Shown here: positions 25,073 to 32,648 of the stretch, in pieces
Numbering within the stretch: position 1 is the first letter of the stretch
How the letters are laid out: each line of letters starts with the position of its first letter
Assembly (NCBI GenBank): GCA_022750155.1
Contig: JAKIWG010000019.1
Location: 1-41,703, forward strand
From: Thermoplasmata archaeon
GTDB taxonomy: Archaea > Thermoplasmatota > Thermoplasmata > Lutacidiplasmatales > UBA184
Length of the DNA: 41,703 nt
Direction of reading: 5' to 3'
Position numbers and translations under genes: made by a program
The notes under the pieces: model-generated
What the model saw: only the letters and a program-made list of their open reading frames with translations
Database searches by the model: none
Told to the model about the DNA's origin: nothing

Positions 25073-26599
25073 ATGACCGAGAGCCTTCCGATCGATGGCC
25101 GGTCGCTTTCGGTCGAGCAGTTCCTCGCCGTCGTCCGGGGAAAGTGTGCCGTCGCCGTCGCTCCCGACTCGCTCCAGCGAGTCGCGGCGAGCCGACGGGT
25201 CGTCGAGCGGGCGGTCGCCCAGGGTCGGCCCGTCTACGGGGTCACTACCGGGTTTGGCAGCCTTTCGGACCGCACGATCCCCCCGGAACAGGCCCGCCAA
25301 CTGCAACTGAGCCTGGTCCGCAGCCACGCGAGCGGGACGGGTCCCGCGCTCCCCGTTGAGGTCGTCCGAGGGCTCCTGCTCCTGAGGGCGAACTCGCTCT
25401 CGCGCGGCCACTCCGGCGTCCGGCCGGAGCTGATCCAGGCGCTCGTGGACCTGCTCAACCACCATCTGACCCCGTACGTCCCCGAGCAGGGTTCCGTCGG
25501 CGCCTCCGGCGACCTCGCCCCCCTCGCCCATCTCGCCCTCGCGTTGATCGGGGAGGGGAGCTTTGTCGACCGGGACGGCCAGCGCGTGCCCGCATCGCAG
25601 GGGCTCCAACGACAGGGGCTCTCCCCCGTCGAGCTGCAGGAGAAGGAGGGCGTCTCGCTGATCAATGGCACCTCGTTGATGACCGCCTATCTCGCGCTGT
25701 CCGTGGCGGACGCGCGGATGCTGCTGGATGCCGCCCTCGTGGCTTCGGCGATCTCGTTCGACGCCCTGCTCGGGAGCCCGGAATCGCTCGACGACCGGCT
25801 CGGGGAGCTAAGGAATCTCCCGGAGCAGCGGAAGGTCGCCCGTTCCCTGCGGAGCCTGCTCCATGGGAGCCAGCTTTCCGCCCCCCGGAAGGAGTACCGA
25901 GGGCAGGACCCGTACACGCTCCGGTGCCTGCCCCAAGTGTTCGCCGCCACCGAGCTCGCCCTCGGTTTCGCCGAACGGATCGTCAGCCTCGAGCTGAACG
26001 CCGTGTCGGATAACCCGGTGATCTTCGAGGGGGACGAGTTCCTGAACGGAGGCAACTTCCACGGGGAGACCCTCGCCCTCGCGCTCGACACGCTCGCCCT
26101 CGCGGTCCAGCAACTGGCCGGATTCTCCGAACGGAGGATCGCGCGGCTGGTCAACCCGGCACTCAACCGGGGTCTGCCGGCGTTTCTGGCTCCCCAGGCC
26201 GGACTGAGCTCGGGTTTCATGATCAGCCAGTACCTCGCCGCGGCCCTCGTCAACGAGGGGCAGACCCTGGTTCATCCGGCGAGCGCGTCGAGCCTCCCGA
26301 CCTCGGCCGACCAGGAGGATTTCGTGAGCATGGGGGCCTGGGCCGGAGCGAAGCTCCGACGGATGCTCACCAACACCTCGCGGGTCGTCGCCGTCGAGTG
26401 GATTGTCGCGGGCCAGGCGCTCGAGCTGCGCCGCCCGGCCTCGGGTGGGTCGGGCACCGAATCGGGGTTGCGGGTGCTTCGGTCCGTAGTCGCCCCCTGG
26501 GGAGAGGATCGGCCGCCGGCCCCGGACATCGAGGCCGCCGCGCTCGGCATCGCCGACGGAAGCTGGGTCGCCAGGGTGCGGGCCGAGACCCCGTTCTAG
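25073..26599 (+). CDS. hutH: Histidine ammonia-lyase
   Basis: A 508-residue lyase that deaminates histidine to urocanate. The prosthetic MIO group forms from A144-S145-G146 in GSVGASGDLAPLAH, at the normal position, and the catalytic Tyr is Y55 in VYGVTTGFG. Later conserved parts include NGTSLMTAY, QDPYTLRCLPQV, NAVSDNPVIF and SADQEDFVSMG. These favour histidine over phenylalanine or tyrosine lyases. No other hut gene (urocanase, imidazolonepropionase) is present, so the downstream pathway is not visible. A weak TATTT element is about 33 nt before the ATG. Confidence 0.94.
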   Translation: MTESLPIDGRSLSVEQFLAVVRGKCAVAVAPDSLQRVAASRRVVERAVAQGRPVYGVTTGFGSLSDRTIPPEQARQLQLSLVRSHASGTGPALPVEVVRGLLLLRANSLSRGHSGVRPELIQALVDLLNHHLTPYVPEQGSVGASGDLAPLAHLALALIGEGSFVDRDGQRVPASQGLQRQGLSPVELQEKEGVSLINGTSLMTAYLALSVADARMLLDAALVASAISFDALLGSPESLDDRLGELRNLPEQRKVARSLRSLLHGSQLSAPRKEYRGQDPYTLRCLPQVFAATELALGFAERIVSLELNAVSDNPVIFEGDEFLNGGNFHGETLALALDTLALAVQQLAGFSERRIARLVNPALNRGLPAFLAPQAGLSSGFMISQYLAAALVNEGQTLVHPASASSLPTSADQEDFVSMGAWAGAKLRRMLTNTSRVVAVEWIVAGQALELRRPASGGSGTESGLRVLRSVVAPWGEDRPPAPDIEAAALGIADGSWVARVRAETPF

Positions 26600-26610
26600 G
26601 GCGAACGTCC

Positions 26611-27309
26611 CTACCGGGCGTTGCCCGGCGTCGGGGCGAGGGCGACCGGGGCGGCGGTGCGCGCGGGGGTCGCCAGCGGGGCCGGTACCGAGGAGCTGAC
26701 CGGGAAGGCCACCTTGTGACCACACGTCGGGCAGGCATACTGGCCCACCCCCCGATGCTGGAGGTTCGTCCGGCACTTCGGGCATGCGATCGGTTGGGAG
26801 GTGACCCAGGCGGCGAACAGCTCCTGGGTGCGACGGTCTCCCGCGCTCGGCACGCCGGAGGAGGCCGAGGGGTGGGGCGAGGGGGTGGTCGGCGCCGCGG
26901 CGGGAGGCGCCGATCGCGAGGTCGACAGTCGCCCGCACTGCGGGCAGTAGAGGGTGGAGTCCGTCCCGGCGGAGGTCATCCCCACGTGGCAGGAGGGGCA
27001 TTGGGCGGAGGCACCCCACGGACGTCCGATGTCCCCGGCGAGGTTGGACTGCGAGGTAGCGGGCGCTCCTGGTGCCGGGGCGGAAGGCGCTGCCCGGGGG
27101 GGGGCCGCGACCTGGACGATCCCCCGTACCGGGTCGTAGTGGAAGCCGGGAAACTCCTCGGCGTAGAGGGTGCGGACGACCTTCGAGGTCCTCCGCGGTG
27201 ACCAGCCGAGGGCGGCGCAGAGCTTGCCGAGCGTGGTCGGGCCGAGCGGGCGAAGCGTGTGAATGAGCTGGTCGCGGTCGCGTCGCGATGGGCCGAAGAG
27301 CGGCGTCAT
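26611..27309 (-). CDS. Winged-helix protein with two zinc ribbons
   Basis: A 232-residue protein. The first 65 residues look like a winged helix (DRDQLIHTLRPLGPTTLGKLCAALGWSPRRTSKVVRTLYAEEFPGFHYDPVRGIVQV). Two CxxC-x(15-16)-CxxC zinc ribbons follow: CPSC...CPQC and CPKC...CPTC. Between and after them are Pro/Ala/Ser-rich linkers. No family name was recognised; the architecture suggests a DNA-binding regulator or basal transcription-like factor. It is convergent with hutH, 11 nt apart, and divergent from the 27.4-kb small ORF region. Confidence 0.7.
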   Translation of the reverse strand: MTPLFGPSRRDRDQLIHTLRPLGPTTLGKLCAALGWSPRRTSKVVRTLYAEEFPGFHYDPVRGIVQVAAPPRAAPSAPAPGAPATSQSNLAGDIGRPWGASAQCPSCHVGMTSAGTDSTLYCPQCGRLSTSRSAPPAAAPTTPSPHPSASSGVPSAGDRRTQELFAAWVTSQPIACPKCRTNLQHRGVGQYACPTCGHKVAFPVSSSVPAPLATPARTAAPVALAPTPGNAR

Positions 27310-27454
27310 CCAAGGAGCGAGCGGATACCGAGGGGGAAGAACCTATGGTCGGAGGAGAAGGGAAGGCACCGGGGAGGACAGCGGGTCTCGTGGACCCTGC
27401 CACCCGCCGTCGTTCCGCCGGTGCCCGAGGCCAAGTTCCATAAGTCCACGCGGG

Positions 27455-27464
27455 ACTATATAGT
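27455..27464 (+). promoter_or_regulatory. Strong TATA box in the 27.3-27.7 kb intergenic region
   Basis: ACTATATAGT is the best TATA match in the window and stands out in GC-rich DNA. It is centred 31 nt before an ATG at 27490. The remaining intergenic DNA (27310-27454 and 27640-27726) shows no other gene or known RNA. Confidence 0.65.
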
Positions 27465-27489
27465 TTGGGGGAGCGGCGGAGGGTGGACG

Positions 27490-27639
27490 ATGCGGCACCC
27501 GACGGGGTTCTCTCCCCGTCTCTCAGGGTCCGGCGGTCAGAGACCTCCCATGTCGTACGAAGGGAAGGTTGATTATACGTCACCCCCACACGTCGTTTGG
27601 CAACCGAGGGCGTCCAAGACCTTCGGAGCGGACCTCTGA
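27490..27639 (+). CDS. Candidate small leaderless protein, 49 residues
   Basis: The ATG at 27490 opens a 49-codon frame ending in TGA, with a strong TATA box at the spacing used by leaderless genes here. The product (starts MRHPTGFSPRLSG, ends SKTFGADL) is polar and not recognised. It has no Cys pair, membrane helix or repeat. It may be a small protein, or the transcript may mainly be a leader for the response-regulator-like gene at 27727, whose start has its own GGAG site at 27717-27720. Support is positional only. Confidence 0.35.
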   Translation: MRHPTGFSPRLSGSGGQRPPMSYEGKVDYTSPPHVVWQPRASKTFGADL

Positions 27640-27726
27640 ACGGGTCGTCTCGCGACGATCCGGGCTCCTACCGGGTGGGGGCCAGCAGAGGCCTCCCGCG
27701 CCGGAGGGCAGACGCTGGAGCGCAGA

Positions 27727-28098
27727 GTGACGAACGTCATGGTCGTGGGCGGAAGCGAGGAGACCCGCATGCTCCTTCGGGGCTTGCTGAGATTGCATAG
27801 ACATCGGGTGCTCCTGGAGAGCCCGTCCCTCACCACCCTGTCCAAGATCCCCGAGGAGGGCTGCAATGGCGTGCTGATCCTCGACTGCGATATCGCCGAA
27901 GATGCATGGGCCTGGGCGATCGAATCGTCCCTGCGCGCGAACCCGGGGATGCGGGCCATTCTGCTTACGGCGAGCCGGGGGGGACGGATCGAGGAAGAGG
28001 CCAAGCGCATCGGGATCCAGACCCTACTGCGCCGACCGTTCGCGGTCCACGAGTTGGTGGAGGCGGTGGCCGGAGCCCCCCCCACTTCCCCGACCTGA
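27727..28098 (+). CDS. Stand-alone receiver-like domain, degenerate
   Basis: A 123-residue protein with the fold pattern of a response regulator receiver: VMVVGGSEETRMLLRGLL, VLILDCDI with candidate acceptor D53, AILLTAS with T81, and LLRRPF near the end. The usual paired acidic residues after strand 1 are replaced by GG (with EE nearby), and the conserved Lys before Pro is R103. Phosphorylation may thus be weak or lost. The GTG at 27727 has GGAG at 27717-27720; an ATG four codons later is possible. No histidine kinase is adjacent. Confidence 0.7.
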   Translation: MTNVMVVGGSEETRMLLRGLLRLHRHRVLLESPSLTTLSKIPEEGCNGVLILDCDIAEDAWAWAIESSLRANPGMRAILLTASRGGRIEEEAKRIGIQTLLRRPFAVHELVEAVAGAPPTSPT

Positions 28099-28109
28099 AG
28101 GACGGGTTC

Positions 28110-28118
28110 CGTTTATCG
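28110..28118 (+). promoter_or_regulatory. TATA-like box of the FAD-linked oxidase gene
   Basis: CGTTTATCG is centred 25-28 nt before the ATG at 28139 and lies just after the stop of the receiver gene. It places the oxidase start at 28139 in a leaderless transcript. Confidence 0.6.
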
Positions 28119-28138
28119 CTCGGGGCGTTCCCGCCTCG

Positions 28139-29566
28139 ATGGGCTGGGCGGAGCGGATCCCGAACCTCACGACGGCGGTCCGTGGGGAAGTGATCCACGG
28201 GGCGGATGCCCTCGAGGGTTATCGGCGGGACGCTTCGCATCTGTCGGGGAGGCCGATGGCATGCGTCCGCCCGAAGGACCCTGAGGATCTCCAAGCCCTG
28301 GTCCGATGGGCGCGATCGACCCGGACCCCCCTCGTTCCCCGGGGTGCGGGGAGCTCTCTGGACGGCGAGTCGGTCCCGCCGGATGGGGGCGTCGTCATCG
28401 ACCTCTCCAGATGGGACGGGATCCTGGAGGTGGATCCGGTGGAGCGGCTGGTGCGGGTGCAACCGGGGGTCGTCAACCTCGATCTTCATCGCGCCCTGCG
28501 ACGCCACGGGCTCTTCTTCCCCCCGAATCCGGGATCCTGGACCGTCTGCACCCTGGGGGGCAACGTGGCGACGAACGCCTCGGGCCCGCGGTCGTACCGG
28601 TACGGCGCTACTCGGGCATGGGTCCGAGGCTTGGAGCTCGTGCTGGGGACGGGCGAGCGAATCACCTGCGGGCGGTGGGTTCGAAAGCGGTCCCTCGGTC
28701 CGGAACTGTGCGGGTTATTCGTCGGGAGCGAAGGCACGCTCGGGGTCTTCACCGAACTCACGCTCGCCCTGGCGGAGGCGCCCGAACGACGGGTGGGACT
28801 TGCAGTCCGACTGGAGGAGGCGGGGGCCATCGAACGGGTCGCCCACGGTCTACGTTCATCCGCCCACTCTCCCCTTTCGTCGATGGAGTTCCTGGACGAG
28901 CGTTCCACCGACGAGCTCGCCCGGCTCTCCTCGGGGAGGATTCAAGGGGGGGCGGCGACGATGCTTTTGGAGGTCGAGTCGACCGATTCGGAGGAGACCG
29001 TCCGACTCGAGCGGATGCTCGCGCAACTTCGCGAGCTCGGCGTGGGCACGGACCCGACCGTCTTCCCCGACGCCGACGCGATGTGGACCCTCCGCGGGCG
29101 AAGCTCCGAGGCGCTCGACCGGTCGGTCGGGCCGAGGGTCCGCGAGGATGTCGCGGTCCCAGTGGCCCGACTCGGGGAGCTGTTCGCGCTCGTCGAGCGG
29201 CTGGCCCGCGAGTACCAAGCGCCGTCGTACGTCTTCGGACACCTCGGCGAGGGGAATCTCCACCCGAATTTCGCCATCGCCCCCGGCAGCCCGCGGGGCG
29301 AAGCTCTACGTCGCGAGCTCCTGGTGGGGGCCCTCGCGCTCGGAGGGACGATCAGCGCCGAGCACGGGGTCGGGGCCATGAAGCGCGGGCTGGTTCCCGC
29401 GGAGCTCGGAGCGGTCGAGGCCGGGCTGCTCTGGGCGTGGAAGGCGGCCTGCGATCCGGACGGGATCCTGAACCCGGGGAAGCTGTACCCGAACCGATCC
29501 GCAGACGGGTCGCCGCCTTCTCCGTCGCCTTCGGGAGCGGCAACCGGTCCAACTCCTCCCACGTGA
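28139..29566 (+). CDS. FAD-linked oxidase, GlcD/D-lactate dehydrogenase type
   Basis: A 475-residue flavoprotein. The PCMH-type FAD-binding domain spans about residues 35-215, with VPRGAGSSLDGESVP for the pyrophosphate loop and FPPNPGSWTVCTLGGNVATNASGPRSYRYG. The C-terminal FAD-oxidase domain has YVFGHLGEGNLHPNF and SAEHGVGAMKRGLVP, then DPDGILNPGKLYP, the usual family end. It would oxidise a 2-hydroxyacid such as D-lactate or glycolate. About 25 more residues of Pro/Ser-rich tail follow. The tail and last conserved part overlap MutY on the opposite strand by about 215 nt. Confidence 0.9.
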   Translation: MGWAERIPNLTTAVRGEVIHGADALEGYRRDASHLSGRPMACVRPKDPEDLQALVRWARSTRTPLVPRGAGSSLDGESVPPDGGVVIDLSRWDGILEVDPVERLVRVQPGVVNLDLHRALRRHGLFFPPNPGSWTVCTLGGNVATNASGPRSYRYGATRAWVRGLELVLGTGERITCGRWVRKRSLGPELCGLFVGSEGTLGVFTELTLALAEAPERRVGLAVRLEEAGAIERVAHGLRSSAHSPLSSMEFLDERSTDELARLSSGRIQGGAATMLLEVESTDSEETVRLERMLAQLRELGVGTDPTVFPDADAMWTLRGRSSEALDRSVGPRVREDVAVPVARLGELFALVERLAREYQAPSYVFGHLGEGNLHPNFAIAPGSPRGEALRRELLVGALALGGTISAEHGVGAMKRGLVPAELGAVEAGLLWAWKAACDPDGILNPGKLYPNRSADGSPPSPSPSGAATGPTPPT

Positions 29567-30587
29567 CCCAGCGCTGCCGGTCCGGCTCACGCACGGGAGG
29601 CGGGGGTTCCCCCCAGACTCCCTGGAACAGGTGGAGATCGACGGTGAAGTGGCTGTAGGCGTGGTGGAGCGTCCCGGCGCTCGACAGGCTGGGGGCCACG
29701 AATCCCGTCTCCTCGACGAATTCCCTGCGGGCGGCGCTCTCCGCGGTCTCTCCGCGGCCCCACTTCCCCCCCGGGAACTCCCAGAGCCCTCCGAGGAGGC
29801 CGAAGGGAGCCCGCCGTTGGACCAGCCAACGCTCCCCGCATCGGATCGCCACGACCGACGCCCGAACGTGGGGTCGTTTCGGGCGGCGGATCGGTCGGGG
29901 GATCGAGTCGGGGTGGGCGAGGGAGAGCCGGGCGCGACAACGGGTTCGTAGCGGACACTCGGCACAGCGTGGGTTCCGGGGGAGGCACACGGTCTCCCCC
30001 AGCTCCATCATCGCCTCGTTGAACGCTCCCGAGTCGGCTCGGGCCACGGCCAGGTCGAGGAACGTCGACAGCCGCCGTCGCGAAGCGGCGGTGCGAAGCC
30101 CATCCGGTTCGAGCACCAGTCGGGAGGTGACGCGTCCGACGTTCGCATCGATCGCCACGACCCGTTCGCCGAAGGCGAGGCTCGAGACCGCCGCGGCGAT
30201 GTATGGCCCGACGCCGGGGAGGGTTCGCCACTCCACGGAGCTTCGGGGCAGCTGTCCTCCCCGGGGCCCCTCGACCAGCTGGGCCGCCCTCCACAGGTTG
30301 CGCGCCCGCCCGTAGTACCCGGCGCCGGCCCAGGCGCCGAGCACCTCCTCCTCGGTCGCCGCGGCCAACCGTTGGACTGTCGGGAACCGCTCGATGAACC
30401 GTTCGAAGTAGGGGATGGCCTGGACGACCCGGGTCTGCTGGAGCAGCACCTCCGCCACCCAGATCCGGTACGGGTCGCGGTCCCGTCTCCAGGGCAGCGG
30501 CCGGCGGTGGTCGCGGAACCACCGCAGAAGCGGCCTCGCGAGACGGGGGGCGCCATCGGAGCGGTCCCCCCCGGAGAGGCCGACCAT
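29352..30587 (-). CDS. mutY: A/G-specific adenine glycosylase with NUDIX-type C-terminal domain
   Basis: A 411-residue MutY that excises adenine mispaired with 8-oxoguanine. The HhH-GPD domain covers about residues 20-220, with catalytic E46 (AEVLLQQTRV), LPGVGPYIAAAV as the hairpin, and D148 in AIDANVGRV. The [4Fe-4S] ligands are C201-x6-C208-x2-C211-x5-C217. A NUDIX-like domain follows (WEFPGGKWGRGETAESAARREFVEETG). The start at 30587 is favoured over the ATG at 30605 because a TATA box (CTTTAAT) ends only a few bases before 30605 and is 28 nt from 30587. Residues after about 365 run through the 3' end of the oxidase gene and are Arg/Pro-rich, probably a neutral tail. Confidence 0.92.
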   Translation of the reverse strand: MVGLSGGDRSDGAPRLARPLLRWFRDHRRPLPWRRDRDPYRIWVAEVLLQQTRVVQAIPYFERFIERFPTVQRLAAATEEEVLGAWAGAGYYGRARNLWRAAQLVEGPRGGQLPRSSVEWRTLPGVGPYIAAAVSSLAFGERVVAIDANVGRVTSRLVLEPDGLRTAASRRRLSTFLDLAVARADSGAFNEAMMELGETVCLPRNPRCAECPLRTRCRARLSLAHPDSIPRPIRRPKRPHVRASVVAIRCGERWLVQRRAPFGLLGGLWEFPGGKWGRGETAESAARREFVEETGFVAPSLSSAGTLHHAYSHFTVDLHLFQGVWGEPPPPVREPDRQRWVTWEELDRLPLPKATEKAATRLRIGSGTASPGSGSRPDRRPPSTPRAARPRPLRAPREPARASWPRPRARR

Positions 30588-30608
30588 CGATTCCCGATGG
30601 AACATAGG

Positions 30609-30615
30609 ATTAAAG
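30609..30615. promoter_or_regulatory. Shared TATA element between mutY and the thioredoxin gene
   Basis: ATTAAAG (CTTTAAT on the other strand) is the only AT-rich element between the divergent genes. It is 28 nt before the mutY ATG (30587) and about 38 nt before the thioredoxin ATG (30650), which also has a weak GGGAGC site. Confidence 0.5.
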
Positions 30616-30649
30616 GGACCGTGGAACTCGAACCGGTCGGGAGCAATCG

Positions 30650-30991
30650 ATGGGCGAAGTTCCGACCCTCATCACCGTCACGGACGAGACGTTCGAGCAG
30701 GAGGTCATCCGCTCGGCGCTTCCGGTCGTGGTGGACTTCTACGCCGACTGGTGCGCCCCCTGCCGGTCCGCCGAACCGATCCTTCAGGGCCTTTCGGAGA
30801 CCCTGGCCGGTAGGGTGAAGTTCGCCAAGCTCAACGTCGACGAGTCGGACGTCGTGACCCGCTCCTTCGGCATCCACTCGATCCCCACGTACCTGTTCCT
30901 GGAGAGCGGTCGGGAGCGAGGGCGGGAGATCGGCCCCGTCGGGACGACCGAGTTCCACACCATCCTCAAGCGCTACTTCGCCTTCGCGTAG
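30650..30991 (+). CDS. Thioredoxin
   Basis: A 113-residue thioredoxin-fold protein with the redox motif W-C35-A-P-C38 in DFYADWCAPCRS and the cis-proline in HSIPTYLF. Canonical thioredoxins have CGPC; CAPC is a common variant. The N-terminus TLITVTDETFEQEVIRS and the FAKLNVDES strand are standard. It reduces protein disulfides in the cytoplasm. Divergent from mutY over a shared promoter and convergent with purH (36 nt apart). Confidence 0.93.
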   Translation: MGEVPTLITVTDETFEQEVIRSALPVVVDFYADWCAPCRSAEPILQGLSETLAGRVKFAKLNVDESDVVTRSFGIHSIPTYLFLESGRERGREIGPVGTTEFHTILKRYFAFA

Positions 30992-31027
30992 CGGGACGCA
31001 CCGAGCGGCCCGCTCGGTCGCCCCCTC

Positions 31028-32593
31028 CTAATGGCGGAAGACCCGCCAGCCGGTGAAGTACATCGCGACGTTCGCCCGCTCCGCGGCCTGAATGACCTCG
31101 GTATCGCGTAGGCTGCCGCCGGGCTGGATGATGGCGGCGACGCCCGCGCGGCCGGCCGCCTCGACCCCGTCGGCGAACGGGAAGAACGCGTCCGAGGCGA
31201 GGACGGACCCCTTGGCCCGGTCTCCCGCGACCTCCACAGCCAGCTCGACCGCCTTGACACGGGTCGGTTGACCCGAACCGATCCCGACCGTGCGGGAGCC
31301 GTCCGCCAGCACGACGGCGTTCGATTTGGCATGCCGGACGACCCGCCAGGCGAAGTCGAGGGCGCACGCCTCCGTCGGCGTCGCCGTGCGGCTCGTCACG
31401 GGTCGGAAGTCGTTCGGGACCAGCTGGCGGCGGTCCGCCTCCTGCACGAGCAGCCGGCCGAGCGCGGTGCGGGCGTCCCACCTCGGGAGGTCGGGCGTCG
31501 GGGCTCCCGCCCGGACGAGCTTCAACTTCTCGCGGTGCTTCAGCTCCGTCCGGGTCCCGTCGGCGACCTCGGGCGCCGAGAGCAGGTCGACGAACACGCC
31601 GTGCAGCGCCGACGTGTCCCCGGCCTCGAGGGGCCGGTTCACCGCGATGGCGCATCCGTATCGCGCGACGGGGTCGGTCGCGATGGCGCGCTCGAGCGCC
31701 TCGCGGATCGTCGTCCCCGAGGCGACCCCGCACGGGGTGGCGTGCTTGACGATCGCGGCCGTCGGCGTGGGAAACTCCCCCACGATCCCCAGAGCCGTGT
31801 CGAGGTCGACCAGGTTCGTGTACGAGAGTCGGTCCCCTTTGAGCAGTTCGAAATCACCGGGGACCATCCGGCCCCCCACCGGGTCCGCGAGCCGATAGAC
31901 CTGGGCCGCCTGGTGGGGATTCTCCCCGTACCTCAGGGTGAGGGTCTCCCGCTGGAAGGTGATCGTATCGGGAAACGCGGCCGGGGCGGCCGTCCGGTCC
32001 AACCCCGAAGCGACGCGGCGGTCGTAGTCGGCGCACCGCGCGAACGTTCGGACGGCCAGCTCGCGTCGGGTGGTCGCCGAGAGAGAGCCTCCATGCTCGG
32101 AGAGCTCCTCGAGGAGGCGGGGGTACTCCGACGGGTCGGAGACGGACGCCACGGAGCCGTGGTTCTTCGCCGCCGAGCGGGCGAGGGTGAGACCGCCGAT
32201 GTCGATGAACTCCTCGCGGTCGTCGGCGGACGGGTGTTCCCGCAGGTGCCGGGCGAACGGGTAGAAGTTGACGACGACGAGGTCGATGGGCAACAGTCCG
32301 AGGCGAGCGAGCTCCTGATCGCCCTCCTTCGTCCGGGGGGCGAGGATCCCTCCGAGTAGACCCGGGTGCAGCGTCTTGATCCTCCCGCCGAACCAGCTGC
32401 CGATCCCGGTGAGGTCCTCGGCCGCCCGGACCGGGGTCCCCGACGCGAGGAGCGCCTGGCGGGTGCCCCCGGTGGCGACCAGTTCGATCTCGAGGCGGTG
32501 CAGACCGACGCCGAGGTCGGTGAGCCCGGCCTTGTCGTCGACGGAAATCAGCGCCCGCCGGACCCTCACGAGTCCGGCATCGTCCGGCGGCAC
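31028..32593 (-). CDS. purH: Bifunctional IMP cyclohydrolase/AICAR formyltransferase
   Basis: A 521-residue PurH catalysing the last two steps of IMP synthesis. The N-terminal IMP cyclohydrolase domain has ALISVDDKAGLTDLG, VATGGT, GRIKTLHPGLLGGIL and FIDIGGLTLARSAAKN. The transformylase domain has LRYGENPHQAAQVYR, IVKHATPCGVA, and the C-terminal SDAFFPFADGVEAAGRAGVAAIIQPGGSLRD. Many archaea use PurP and PurO, so the bacterial-type fusion is notable but known in several lineages. Start GTG 32593; a CCCTTATCC element lies about 33 nt upstream. Confidence 0.95.
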   Translation of the reverse strand: MPPDDAGLVRVRRALISVDDKAGLTDLGVGLHRLEIELVATGGTRQALLASGTPVRAAEDLTGIGSWFGGRIKTLHPGLLGGILAPRTKEGDQELARLGLLPIDLVVVNFYPFARHLREHPSADDREEFIDIGGLTLARSAAKNHGSVASVSDPSEYPRLLEELSEHGGSLSATTRRELAVRTFARCADYDRRVASGLDRTAAPAAFPDTITFQRETLTLRYGENPHQAAQVYRLADPVGGRMVPGDFELLKGDRLSYTNLVDLDTALGIVGEFPTPTAAIVKHATPCGVASGTTIREALERAIATDPVARYGCAIAVNRPLEAGDTSALHGVFVDLLSAPEVADGTRTELKHREKLKLVRAGAPTPDLPRWDARTALGRLLVQEADRRQLVPNDFRPVTSRTATPTEACALDFAWRVVRHAKSNAVVLADGSRTVGIGSGQPTRVKAVELAVEVAGDRAKGSVLASDAFFPFADGVEAAGRAGVAAIIQPGGSLRDTEVIQAAERANVAMYFTGWRVFRH

Positions 32594-32648
32594 GCCTGTA
32601 CCCCCAATGGGGAGGTGGGCCCAAGGATAAGGGTGTCGAGCAGCGAGT

